Positions 1 through 7,853 of a DNA stretch of 64,000 bases are shown one piece after another. The translations under genes and the position numbers were made by a program. The DNA comes from CAZLAK01 sp964557545 (GTDB taxonomy: Bacteria; Bacillota; Desulfotomaculia; Desulfotomaculales; Pelotomaculaceae). Each line of letters begins with the position of its first letter. Position 1 is the stretch's first letter. Under the pieces are notes generated by a model. It was not told the origin of the DNA. It did no database searches and saw only the letters and a program-made list of their open reading frames with translations. The DNA is taken from contig CAZLAK010000007.1 in assembly GCA_964557545.1 (NCBI GenBank), forward strand, positions 3,263 to 67,262, read 5' to 3'.

Positions 1-206
1 AAGCGGCAAACTTCCTTTAGAATGCGCCTTACTCTGTTTCTCTTTGCTGCTTTACCCAGCTTTTTGCTCACAGAAAAACCAAACCTGCTGGTATCTTGAC
101 TGTTTTCTTTAAAGTATATTACCACAGATTTCCCGGCAACACTTTTTCCATATTTGTATATATTTTTATAATCCTTACTTTTTCTTATTATTTCCAAATT
201 TTTCAT
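1..206 (-). CDS. rnpA: Ribonuclease P protein component, 3' end cut by window edge
   Basis: RnpA binds RNase P RNA and helps process the 5' ends of tRNA precursors. Reading the minus strand from the ATG at 206-204 gives 68 residues without a stop up to base 1. They include the family hallmark FGFSVSKKLGKAAKRNRVRR, the basic RNR motif region of RnpA, preceded by a KYGKSVAGKSVVIYF stretch that matches the usual N-terminal strand. The C-terminal part lies outside the window. It sits 69 bases downstream of rpmH on the same strand, the standard rpmH-rnpA order beside bacterial origins. The start is chosen by the family N-terminus; the ribosome-binding site is weak, so translation may depend on rpmH. 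Confidence 0.92.
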   Translation of the reverse strand, partial: MKNLEIIRKSKDYKNIYKYGKSVAGKSVVIYFKENSQDTSRFGFSVSKKLGKAAKRNRVRRILKEVCR

Positions 207-248
207 TATTTTTCATAACTTCTATATAAAAACTAACCTATTTATACT

Positions 249-279
249 TTGAGGCCACACCTTTATAGAGCGGCCTCAA
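249..279 (-). terminator. Hairpin at the end of rpmH
   Basis: An 8-bp perfect inverted repeat (249-256 with 272-279) overlaps the rpmH stop codon. On the minus strand it is not followed by a clear T-run, so it may attenuate, or mark processing between rpmH and rnpA, rather than terminate fully. Confidence 0.45.
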
Positions 280-410
280 GCTGTTAACCTCTTTCTACCC
301 TTAAGCCTCCTCCTCTTTATTACTCTCCTTCCTCCCTTAGTAGACATTCTTTTTAGAAAACCGTGAACTTTCTTGTGTTTCCGTCTCTTTGGCTGATACG
401 TTCTTTTCAA
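276..410 (-). CDS. rpmH: 50S ribosomal protein L34
   Basis: This 44-residue, very basic protein starts MKRTYQPKRRKHKKVHGF and ends KRRRLKGRKRLTA, the classic L34 sequence at the classic length. It is a structural protein of the large ribosomal subunit. The start is TTG at 410-408, with a strong GAGGAAGG ribosome-binding site just upstream on the minus strand. It heads the rpmH-rnpA unit and is divergent from dnaA across the origin region, as in most Bacillota. Confidence 0.96.
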   Translation of the reverse strand: MKRTYQPKRRKHKKVHGFLKRMSTKGGRRVIKRRRLKGRKRLTA

Positions 411-889
411 CCTTCCTCTACCCCCTATAATATCTTTTACAATATTTTACATAATTTTACACATCAAATTTAACAGTCTCTTCTTAATATTACCTTATAA
501 TAACGTATCAATTATATATTAAGCGCCTTTTAACGTCAAGCAACAAAACCGCTTTCCCTTCTAACTGACCTCTGCTGACCAAAAAGATTGTTGATAACTA
601 GTTAGAAATCTGTTATTATTTTTTTTACGATAGAAAAAAATAGTAACGCTTGTTAATTTCTTTTTTATTATCTTGTTGATAATATGTAAATTTTTTAAAA
701 AAACATAGACATATTAAGTAAATACAAAAAATACCCTTTTAACCCATTACATTTTAAAATACAATAGCATTTTAAATTAAAATAATAACTTTAAAGTTTT
801 ATTTTATAATTTTATTTACTATATTTTTAAGTTTAATACCTTATTTGTTTTATAAATCAACCTTATTCTTAATTCTCAGGTGGCACAAA
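411..889. other. oriC: Upstream part of the replication origin (oriC)
   Basis: This gene-free stretch between divergent rpmH and dnaA is extremely AT-rich, especially 600-860, which is suitable for duplex unwinding. Two copies of TGTTGATAA (589-597 and 674-682), the reverse complement of TTATCAACA, look like DnaA boxes one base off the consensus TTATCCACA. A further relaxed copy and one exact copy lie after dnaA. The dnaA promoter must also be here; TATAAT-like hexamers occur near 809, but the background is too AT-rich to choose one. Origin assignment rests on gene context plus these boxes. Confidence 0.75.
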
Positions 890-2239
890 ATGTTAAAAAG
901 CGAAGCTAATGAAATTTGGGAAAAAGCACTACGTATTCTTGAAAAAAAAATAAGCCGCCATTCTTTTGAAAACTGGCTTAAACCCCTAAAGCCATTTAGC
1001 TGCCACGATAATACCATGATTTTCGAAGTACCCAATCATTACGCGCGGGGCTGGCTCAATGACCGCTACTCTCAATTAATTAAAGAGACACTCAAAGAAA
1101 TCGCTGGACAAGACTTCAGCATCCAGTTTTTACTTGCTAATGAATTAAGTGATTTATATACATCAAAACAAAACCAAAAAACAAACCAGTTTAACTGCGA
1201 AGACAATACCCCTACTTATTTAAATCCAAAGTATACCTTTGAAACATTTGTTGTCGGCAACAGCAACCGTTTTGCTCATGCCGCCTGCCTTGCCGTAGCC
1301 GATTCACCCGCCAAAGCATACAATCCTCTTTTTATTTACGGGGGTGTCGGCTTAGGAAAAACCCACCTCATGCACGCTATTGGTCAGTATATCTTAGAAA
1401 ACAGCAACAGAATAAAAGTTTCTTATGTCACTTCTGAAAAATTTACTAATGATCTTATTAATTCTATTAAGGATGATAAAACAGTTGAATTTAGAAACAA
1501 GTACCGCAGTGCAGATATTCTCTTAATTGACGACATTCAGTTTCTCGCCGGCAAAGAGAGGACACAGGAAGAATTCTTTCATACATTTAATAGTCTTTAT
1601 GAAGCTAATAAACAAATTGTTATTTCCAGTGACCGTCCTCCTAAAGAAATACCAACGCTTGAAGACAGGCTGCGCTCGCGTTTTGAATGGGGCTTAATTG
1701 CCGATATTCAACCGCCGGATCTAGAAACACGCATTGCTATTTTACGGAAAAAAGCCCAGCTTGAAAATTTACATGTTCCAGACGATACTATTTTTTATAT
1801 AGCCGATAAAATTCAATCAAATATCAGAGAACTAGAGGGGGCGCTGATCAGGGTAATTGCTTACGCGTCCCTTAACTCCTTGGATATCACTCCTGAATTA
1901 GCCGCTCAAGTGTTAAAGGAAGTTCATACTTTAAGCCAGCCCAAGCAGATAACTACAGAAATAATTCAAGAAGTTGTGGCTGAACATTTCAATATCCGGA
2001 TAGATGATTTTAAAGCCAAAAAAAGGACCAGGTCTGTGGCTTTTCCCCGCCAGATAGCCATGTATTTAACCAGGGAACTAACCGATCTGTCCTTGCCTCA
2101 AATAGGCCAGTATTTTGGCGGCAGAGATCACACAACCGTACTTCACGCCTGTGACAAAATAACGAATGAACTTATTAATAACCCTTCTCTTCAGGAAATA
2201 ATTAGAAATTTAATGGATAAAATAAAAAAGAAACTGTGA
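890..2239 (+). CDS. dnaA: Chromosomal replication initiator DnaA
   Basis: DnaA is the AAA+ protein that binds DnaA boxes and opens oriC. The start is ATG at 890 behind CAGGTGG; an upstream in-frame TTG at 845 lacks a ribosome-binding site. The product has 449 residues, normal for Bacillota. Domain I (helicase loading) is followed by a short linker, then the AAA+ domain with Walker A GGVGLGKTH and Walker B ILLIDDIQF. The C-terminal duplex-DNA-binding domain carries the signature GGRDHTTVLHACDKI. Base composition is AT-richer than in later genes, as is the surrounding origin. Confidence 0.98.
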   Translation: MLKSEANEIWEKALRILEKKISRHSFENWLKPLKPFSCHDNTMIFEVPNHYARGWLNDRYSQLIKETLKEIAGQDFSIQFLLANELSDLYTSKQNQKTNQFNCEDNTPTYLNPKYTFETFVVGNSNRFAHAACLAVADSPAKAYNPLFIYGGVGLGKTHLMHAIGQYILENSNRIKVSYVTSEKFTNDLINSIKDDKTVEFRNKYRSADILLIDDIQFLAGKERTQEEFFHTFNSLYEANKQIVISSDRPPKEIPTLEDRLRSRFEWGLIADIQPPDLETRIAILRKKAQLENLHVPDDTIFYIADKIQSNIRELEGALIRVIAYASLNSLDITPELAAQVLKEVHTLSQPKQITTEIIQEVVAEHFNIRIDDFKAKKRTRSVAFPRQIAMYLTRELTDLSLPQIGQYFGGRDHTTVLHACDKITNELINNPSLQEIIRNLMDKIKKKL

Positions 2240-2470
2240 ATAATGTTTAAATATGTTGGCAACCTGTTTTTAAATTGTTCATTGTTACACGTTCTCCCAA
2301 AGTTCCCGACTTTAAAAAAAATAATTATCAACAGAAAGAAAGCCTTTTTATTTTGCGTAACGTCATAAATTATTAACAAATCTACAGCTTTACTATTACA
2401 ACTATATAAATAATACATTATACTAACTTATATACCTTCATGTTGTTGTAAACTAGGCAGGTGTTAAGCT
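2240..2470. other. dnaA-dnaN intergenic region, second half of a bipartite origin
   Basis: This 231-base AT-rich spacer contains TTATCAACA at 2325-2333, the same non-consensus DnaA box seen twice upstream of dnaA, and a further relaxed match TTATTAACA at 2370-2378. Boxes on both sides of dnaA are typical of bipartite Bacillota origins. It should also hold the dnaN promoter; I could not assign one. Confidence 0.55.
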
Positions 2471-3589
2471 GTGCATGTAGTATGTAATAAGGATATCCTT
2501 TCCAATAGCCTTTTAATTGTGCAGAGGGCTGTATCAATGAGAAACCCTATGCCAGTTCTTGCGGGTATTTTGTTTGAAGCGACGGGTGGTTCTCTTTATT
2601 TATCCGGAACTGATTTGGAATTGGGTATTTGCTGTCGTATCCCCTGTGATGTAATAGAGCCGGGGGCGGCAGTTCTGCCCGCAAAATACATTACAGAGCT
2701 AGTCAGGCGCCTGCCCGATGTACCTCTTTTCTTAAAGCTTGATCCGGAAACCGGTTTAGTTATGATTAAATACGGCGATTCGGAAGCTTATTTGAATAGT
2801 TTTCCGGCAGAAGATTTCCCCGGGGTTTCTTTGCCGGAAGGCGGTGTAAAATTGACGCTGTCCGGGAGCAAAATGCGTGACTGCCTGCGACGTGTGGTTT
2901 ACGCTGCCGATACAGACGAAAACCACCCAATTTATAGCGGTGTGCTCTTTGAGATCAAAAGTAATTGCGCACAAATGGTTGCTACCGATACCTACCGTTT
3001 GGCCTGGAGTTCTTTTGTTATTGACTCATCTGAAGAGTTGGATATAAAAATAATTATTCCCGGAAAGACTTTAAATGAAATTTTAAGGATTACCGGCGAT
3101 GATGATACGGTATGCGTTACTATCACCGGTAATAATATTTCCTTCCAGTTAGATAACGTATACCTCGTTTCCCGGCTTGTAGCCGGTGATTATCCCAACT
3201 ACAAAATAGTGATACCCGAAAAGTTTAGTTCAAAGATAACTTTTAAGACTAAAGCAATTCTCGAAGCTTCCGACAGGGCCTTGCTTTTTTCTATAAAGGA
3301 TGGGTCAAGAGAGAGTTCTTATATTAAGCTTAGTCTGGATGGCAGCTTGCTAACTGTTTCAGCCAACACAGTAACAGGGCGCTTGCACGAACAGTACAGT
3401 GTTTTAGCCGAAGGAGAGCCGTTTCACATCGCCTTTAACGCCCGGTACCTCGGAGATGCCCTGAGGTCCATCGGCAGTGAAGATTTTTCTATGGAAATTA
3501 GCGGTCCTTTGAGTCCAGCAGTATTGAAGCCCGTAGGCAGGGATGATCACTTTTCTGTTCTGCTGCCCGTGAGGGTGCGCAGTATATAG
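2471..3589 (+). CDS. dnaN: DNA polymerase III sliding clamp (beta subunit)
   Basis: The beta clamp is a ring-shaped dimer that tethers replicative polymerase to DNA. The 372-residue length and three repeated clamp domains (about 1-120, 125-245, 250-372) are as expected. Recognisable segments are RAVSMRNPMPVLAGILFEA near the N-terminus, YAADTDENHPIYSGVLFE, and VATDTYRLAW in domain 2. The start is GTG at 2471 with AGGCAGG ten bases upstream. It lies between dnaA and recF in the canonical order. Confidence 0.97.
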   Translation: MHVVCNKDILSNSLLIVQRAVSMRNPMPVLAGILFEATGGSLYLSGTDLELGICCRIPCDVIEPGAAVLPAKYITELVRRLPDVPLFLKLDPETGLVMIKYGDSEAYLNSFPAEDFPGVSLPEGGVKLTLSGSKMRDCLRRVVYAADTDENHPIYSGVLFEIKSNCAQMVATDTYRLAWSSFVIDSSEELDIKIIIPGKTLNEILRITGDDDTVCVTITGNNISFQLDNVYLVSRLVAGDYPNYKIVIPEKFSSKITFKTKAILEASDRALLFSIKDGSRESSYIKLSLDGSLLTVSANTVTGRLHEQYSVLAEGEPFHIAFNARYLGDALRSIGSEDFSMEISGPLSPAVLKPVGRDDHFSVLLPVRVRSI

Positions 3590-3651
3590 GATAGGACGCA
3601 GTTATTATAAATTTTGGGTCCGGTTAACGTACCCGCTGGGGGTTTTTTCTT

Positions 3652-4763
3652 TTGCGCCTGTCCCGCTTAGAGATTTATAATTTTAGAAATTACCAAAATC
3701 AGGTTGTTAAACCCGGAGATTTTTTAAATATACTTTACGGCCATAATGCTCAGGGGAAGACCAACTTTATAGAGGCAGTGCAACTGGCTTGCAGCGGGAA
3801 GTCATTTCGGGCGCTGCGCGACGCGGAAATGATCGCCGGCGGTTCCAGTTGGGCGCGCCTTTTAGCCAATTTAGAGTTAAACGGCGGGTGCTGTGAGGTA
3901 GAAGTTCTTTTGCATCCGGGCGAAAAAAGGATCAAAAAAAACGGCAAGCCAGCGACAGTTTTACCTCTTGGCTGGCCGGGAGTTGTAATTTTTACCCCTC
4001 AGGACCTTACAGTAATAAGCGGCCCGCCGCAGGAGAGGCGCCGCTTTTTTGACGAAGAACTGGGGCCGTTGTCCCCGCGCTATAGCTACTTTTTAAAACG
4101 TTACAATAAGGTTTTGCTTCAGCGAAACCAACTGTTGCGGGAAATAAAAGCCGGTCGTAAAAAAAAAGCTCCCTTTTCCCCTGGGACGAGCAGCTTTGTC
4201 TTTACGGTGCAAAAGTTATTAAGGAAAGATTTGCCCTAACTAAAAGGCTGTGCAGCTTTGCTTGCGATATTTACAGTAAGATATCCGGAGGAGAGAAAGT
4301 AAACTTTGTTTATCTCTCCACGGTAAAGATTTCCGGAAGCGAGGGCGAGGGTGAGATAAAGGAGGTTTTCAGCCGCCAGCTAAAAGAGTTATTTGACGAA
4401 GAGACTGATTGCTCGCGCACGCTCAGCGGCCCTCACCGCGACGACCTGTCAGTTTTCGTGGATGGGCGGGAGGCGAGGGTTTACAGTTCAAGGGGCCAGC
4501 AGAGGTCAGTTGTTCTGTCTTTAAAGATTTCCTTGCTAAAAATGTGGAAAGAAGAAACAGGTGAGTACCCTTTGCTTTTAATGGACGATGTTTTTTCAGA
4601 GTTAGACGAGAAAAGGCGGCATTTTCTTTTAGAGGTTATTGGCGGAGGCGTGCAGTCGTTTATAACTACTGCGGAAGCAAAACTTCTTTCCTTTAGTGAT
4701 TTTAAAGACACGAAGTTTTTTTCGGTTTTTAACGGTACAATATCCGAAGGAGGCATTTTTTAA
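3652..4763 (+). CDS. recF: DNA replication/repair protein RecF, reading frame broken near residue 170
   Basis: RecF is an SMC-like ATPase that loads RecA at gaps. The TTG start at 3652 gives an N-terminus with Walker A GHNAQGKTN, but that frame stops at 4239. The rest of RecF (WDEQL at 4182, GPHRDDL, the signature SSRGQQRSVVLSLK, Walker B LLLMDDVFSELDE) continues one frame back until 4763. The two frames overlap only at 4161-4239. A run of nine A at 4159-4167 lies at the junction: one more A, or a -1 slip there, joins them into a 370-residue protein, the normal RecF length. It could be a sequence error, slippage, or a recent mutation. The end overlaps remB by one base. Confidence 0.9.
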
Positions 4764-5005
4764 TGTTTTTGCACATCGGCGGTGATACCATAGTACCAAA
4801 AGCTGATATTGTGGGTATATTCGATCTGCGGGCGATGAAATCATCTATTACTAAAGAATTTATGGAAGTTGTTTCAGATGAAGGTTTTGTAAGGGACATA
4901 ACTAACGGAAGTAAAGCCAAATCTTTTGTAATTACTGACAAGGAAGTGTTTATTTCACCGATTTCCTGCACTACACTCTTAAAGAGAGCAGTAAAACTGA
5001 TTTAA
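4763..5005 (+). CDS. remB: RemB-like regulator (DUF370/RemA family)
   Basis: This 80-residue protein starts MFLHIGGDTIVPKADIVGIFD and carries the conserved SKAKSFVITD segment of the DUF370/RemA family. Its place between recF and gyrB is that of B. subtilis remB (yaaB), whose relatives act on matrix-gene and osmoprotection promoters. The ATG overlaps the recF stop codon (TAATG), so it is translationally coupled to recF. The function here is taken from the family; no target is visible. Confidence 0.88.
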   Translation: MFLHIGGDTIVPKADIVGIFDLRAMKSSITKEFMEVVSDEGFVRDITNGSKAKSFVITDKEVFISPISCTTLLKRAVKLI

Positions 5006-5039
5006 TAATAAAAAATTAACGGTAAGGAGTTGTTTTTCT

Positions 5040-6950
5040 TTGAGCGGCGACTTCGAAAACAACAGGTATGTTGCTGAAGATATTCAAGTTCTCGAGGGCC
5101 TGGAAGCTGTACGCAGGCGCCCCGGCATGTACATTGGCAGTACTGGCCCAAGGGGCCTGCACCACCTCGTCTTCGAAGTTGTCGACAACAGTATCGACGA
5201 AGCAATGGCCGGCTTTTGCGACCGCATTGAGGTAGTAATCAATACTGATAACTCGGTCACTGTTATTGACAACGGGCGCGGTATACCGGTGGACATCCAC
5301 CCCAAGATGGGGCGCCCTGCTGTAGAGCTGGCCCTTACCGTATTGCATGCCGGCAGCAAGTTTGGCGGGCGCGCCTACAAAGTCAGCGGTGGGCTGCACG
5401 GTGTCGGTGTTTCCGTGGTCAACGCCCTGTCCGAGTGGCTGGAGGTAGAAGTAAAGCGTGATGGTAAAATATACCACCAAAGGTACCAAAGGGGCGTGCC
5501 CGTCAGCGACTTAAAAGTAATAGGCAGCTCAAGCGGCAGCGGGACCAAGGTCACCTTTAAGCCCGACAGTGAAATTTTTGAAGAAGTTATTTTTAATTAC
5601 GATACGCTGGCCCAGCGCTTAAGGGAATTATCTTTTTTAAACATGGGCATAAAAATCACCCTCAAAGATAAGCGCAGCGGCCAGGAAAATGTTTTCTTGC
5701 ACGATGGGGGAATTAAGGATTTCATCAAGTACCTGAATAAAAATAAAACACCCCTTCACAACAAGCCAATTTATTTCCAAAAGCAAAAAGACGGGGTTGT
5801 GGTAGAGGCAGCCCTTCAATACACCGACTCGTTTGTGGAAAATATATTTTCTTACGCCAATAACATCCACACCATTGACGGTGGCACCCATGAGGCGGGT
5901 TTCAAGGCGGCCTTGACCCGGGTGATCAATGATTACGGCCGCAAATATAACATATTGAAGAACGGGCTGCAGAACTTGTCCGGTGAAGATATAAGAGAGG
6001 GTTTAACTGCTGTTATCAGTGTAAAAGTTCCCGACCCCCAGTTTGAGGGCCAGACTAAAACGAAGCTCGGCAACAGTGAGGTAAGGAGCATTGTGGAGAC
6101 AGTTGTCGGCGAAGAGTTGGGAACTTATCTAGAAGAAAATCCGCCGGTAGCCAAGAAGATTCTGGAGAAGGCCGTTGTAGCTTTTCGGGCGCGTGAGGCG
6201 GCCCGTAAAGCCAGGGACTTGACCAGGCGCAAGAGTGCCTTGGAAAGCACTGCTCTGCCCGGCAAGCTGGCTGACTGCACGGAAAAGGACCCGTCTGTAT
6301 CCGAACTTTACCTCGTGGAGGGGGATTCTGCGGGCGGCTCGGCCAAGCAGGGGAGGGACAGGCGCTTTCAGGCAGTGCTGCCGCTGAGGGGCAAAATTTT
6401 GAACGTGGAGAAGGCTCGCCTGGACAAAATACTGGCCAACGAGGAGATTAGGGCCATGATTACGGCACTGGGGACGGGCATTGGTGAAGAATTTGATCTC
6501 TCCAAAGCCAGGTACCATAAAGTCATCCTCATGTCGGATGCCGATATTGACGGCGCTCACATCAGAACACTTTTGCTGACCTTTTTCTACCGCTACATGA
6601 GACCGCTTATTGAGGCCGGTTACGTTTTTATTGCCCAGCCCCCGCTGTACAGGGTTAGAAAAGGAAAGCGCGATCACTACGTTTACAGCGATGCTGAATT
6701 AGAAAAGCTTTTAAACGAGATCGGGAGGGATGGAGTAAATATTCAGCGATATAAAGGGTTAGGAGAAATGGACGCTAACCAGCTATGGGAAACGACCATG
6801 GATCCACAGACCAGGACTATCCTCCAAGTAAGCTTGGAAGATGCTATAGAAGCAGACGCCGTTTTTTCCATGCTTATGGGAGACCGCGTAGAGCCGCGCC
6901 GGGAATTTATTCAGGAAAACGCTAAGCTGGTACGCAATCTAGACGTTTAG
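5040..6950 (+). CDS. gyrB: DNA gyrase subunit B
   Basis: GyrB supplies the ATPase and part of the DNA-binding gate of gyrase, which introduces negative supercoils. The 636-residue length is normal. Visible features: the GHKL ATPase N-terminus with VRRRPGMYIG and GGLHGVGVSVVNALS, and the TOPRIM domain with YLVEGDSAGG (about 420) and the metal-binding DADIDG. The C-terminus has RYKGLGEMD. The start is TTG at 5040 after AAGGAG. It follows remB by 34 bases and ends at a strong terminator. Confidence 0.98.
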   Translation: MSGDFENNRYVAEDIQVLEGLEAVRRRPGMYIGSTGPRGLHHLVFEVVDNSIDEAMAGFCDRIEVVINTDNSVTVIDNGRGIPVDIHPKMGRPAVELALTVLHAGSKFGGRAYKVSGGLHGVGVSVVNALSEWLEVEVKRDGKIYHQRYQRGVPVSDLKVIGSSSGSGTKVTFKPDSEIFEEVIFNYDTLAQRLRELSFLNMGIKITLKDKRSGQENVFLHDGGIKDFIKYLNKNKTPLHNKPIYFQKQKDGVVVEAALQYTDSFVENIFSYANNIHTIDGGTHEAGFKAALTRVINDYGRKYNILKNGLQNLSGEDIREGLTAVISVKVPDPQFEGQTKTKLGNSEVRSIVETVVGEELGTYLEENPPVAKKILEKAVVAFRAREAARKARDLTRRKSALESTALPGKLADCTEKDPSVSELYLVEGDSAGGSAKQGRDRRFQAVLPLRGKILNVEKARLDKILANEEIRAMITALGTGIGEEFDLSKARYHKVILMSDADIDGAHIRTLLLTFFYRYMRPLIEAGYVFIAQPPLYRVRKGKRDHYVYSDAELEKLLNEIGRDGVNIQRYKGLGEMDANQLWETTMDPQTRTILQVSLEDAIEADAVFSMLMGDRVEPRREFIQENAKLVRNLDV

Positions 6951-6956
6951 AAAGAG

Positions 6957-6986
6957 CTTCCTCCGGTTAAGGAGGGAGTTTTTTTT
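6957..6986 (+). terminator. Intrinsic terminator after gyrB
   Basis: An 8-bp stem (6957-6964 with 6971-6978, one G-U pair) has a six-base loop and is followed at once by eight T. Confidence 0.9.
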
Positions 6987-7204
6987 ACTTTTAGAGTATT
7001 TTCAAAGTATTTTTAGGTTTTTTGGGTGATAATTTTTTTAAAAATACTATTTATTTAAAGTTACAGTAAGTGTTACTTAGATAATTGAATATAATCTAAC
7101 TATATAAGCATTATTTGCTTAAAAAGACCAAATATGACCCTTGTGTTTGTGTGTTAGTATGTTAAACAAATACACATTTGTTATTTTTTGGGAGGCACAA
7201 CGAC

Positions 7205-7471
7205 ATGAGGGCTTTGCCGTTCAGATGGAAATCTTTTTTAGTCCTGATGATTTTCTCGGCAGCAGTATTTTTTACCGGAGCACTGGCTGAAAAAATGAGC
7301 GGGCTGTTAGAGGGTGTAGAATCATACATACCCGGCGTCTGGCAAAAAATTAAGAGCTTTATACAAGAAAGATTTATTTTTAAAGTGGGTTCGGCCGGCT
7401 GCGGGGCAGAATTTGAGCGTGCAACGCTAAATCAGCCGGCAAAAGGCAGCTCTTTTATAAGGGGACCCTAA
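7205..7471 (+). CDS. Small predicted membrane-anchored protein of unknown function
   Basis: I do not recognise this 88-residue protein. The ATG at 7205 is well placed behind GGGAGG (7190-7195). Residues of about 8-30 form one hydrophobic segment that could be a signal anchor or an uncleaved signal peptide, with positive charges before it. The rest is polar, with a single Cys, so the bulk probably lies outside the membrane. It sits alone between the gyrB terminator and gyrA. The good ribosome-binding site supports a real gene, but there is no family evidence. Confidence 0.5.
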   Translation: MRALPFRWKSFLVLMIFSAAVFFTGALAEKMSGLLEGVESYIPGVWQKIKSFIQERFIFKVGSAGCGAEFERATLNQPAKGSSFIRGP

Positions 7472-7853
7472 AGGTAGTGCTTTATCCAGCGCATATACCC
7501 AAAGGGTTGGGGGAGGTGGCCGTTCAAGCAGCCCGTTGAAACGGCGAGGTTATGAGGGGGCGGTGGTGCCATTTGAATGTTTAAACCTTATTACAAAGTT
7601 CGCCAGAATGCGGCTTTTTGAGGTTTGTGCGGAGAGGACCTGTGTTTTGGGGTCACAAGTTAAAGTAAGAATTATAAACCTTGGCCGCTTCTTGGTAAAG
7701 CTAACTTAAAAGATCGAGATATTGGCTTTAAAAATTTTAAAAGTTTTAATTTATAAAATGCAGGCCTGCAAAATTATTAAAAATTGCTTTTAAAACCACT
7801 GTTTGTTATAATTCGTTTCGTGAAAGGTTCAAAAGAAAAGAGGGGAAGTTATT
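7472..7853 (+). other. 382-base non-coding region before gyrA, with a hairpin
   Basis: No convincing reading frame is present. The first half is G-rich and contains a hairpin at 7519-7545: nine base pairs, with a single bulged A on the 3' side, and an eight-base loop. The second half is AT-rich and carries the gyrA promoter. The G-rich half could be a 3' UTR, a small RNA or a leader; it matches no riboswitch class I can identify. Confidence 0.4.
7784..7812 (+). promoter_or_regulatory. Probable sigma-A promoter of gyrA
   Basis: TTGCTT (7784-7789) and TATAAT (7807-7812) are separated by 17 bases. The predicted transcript starts about 35 bases before the gyrA start codon. Confidence 0.7.
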
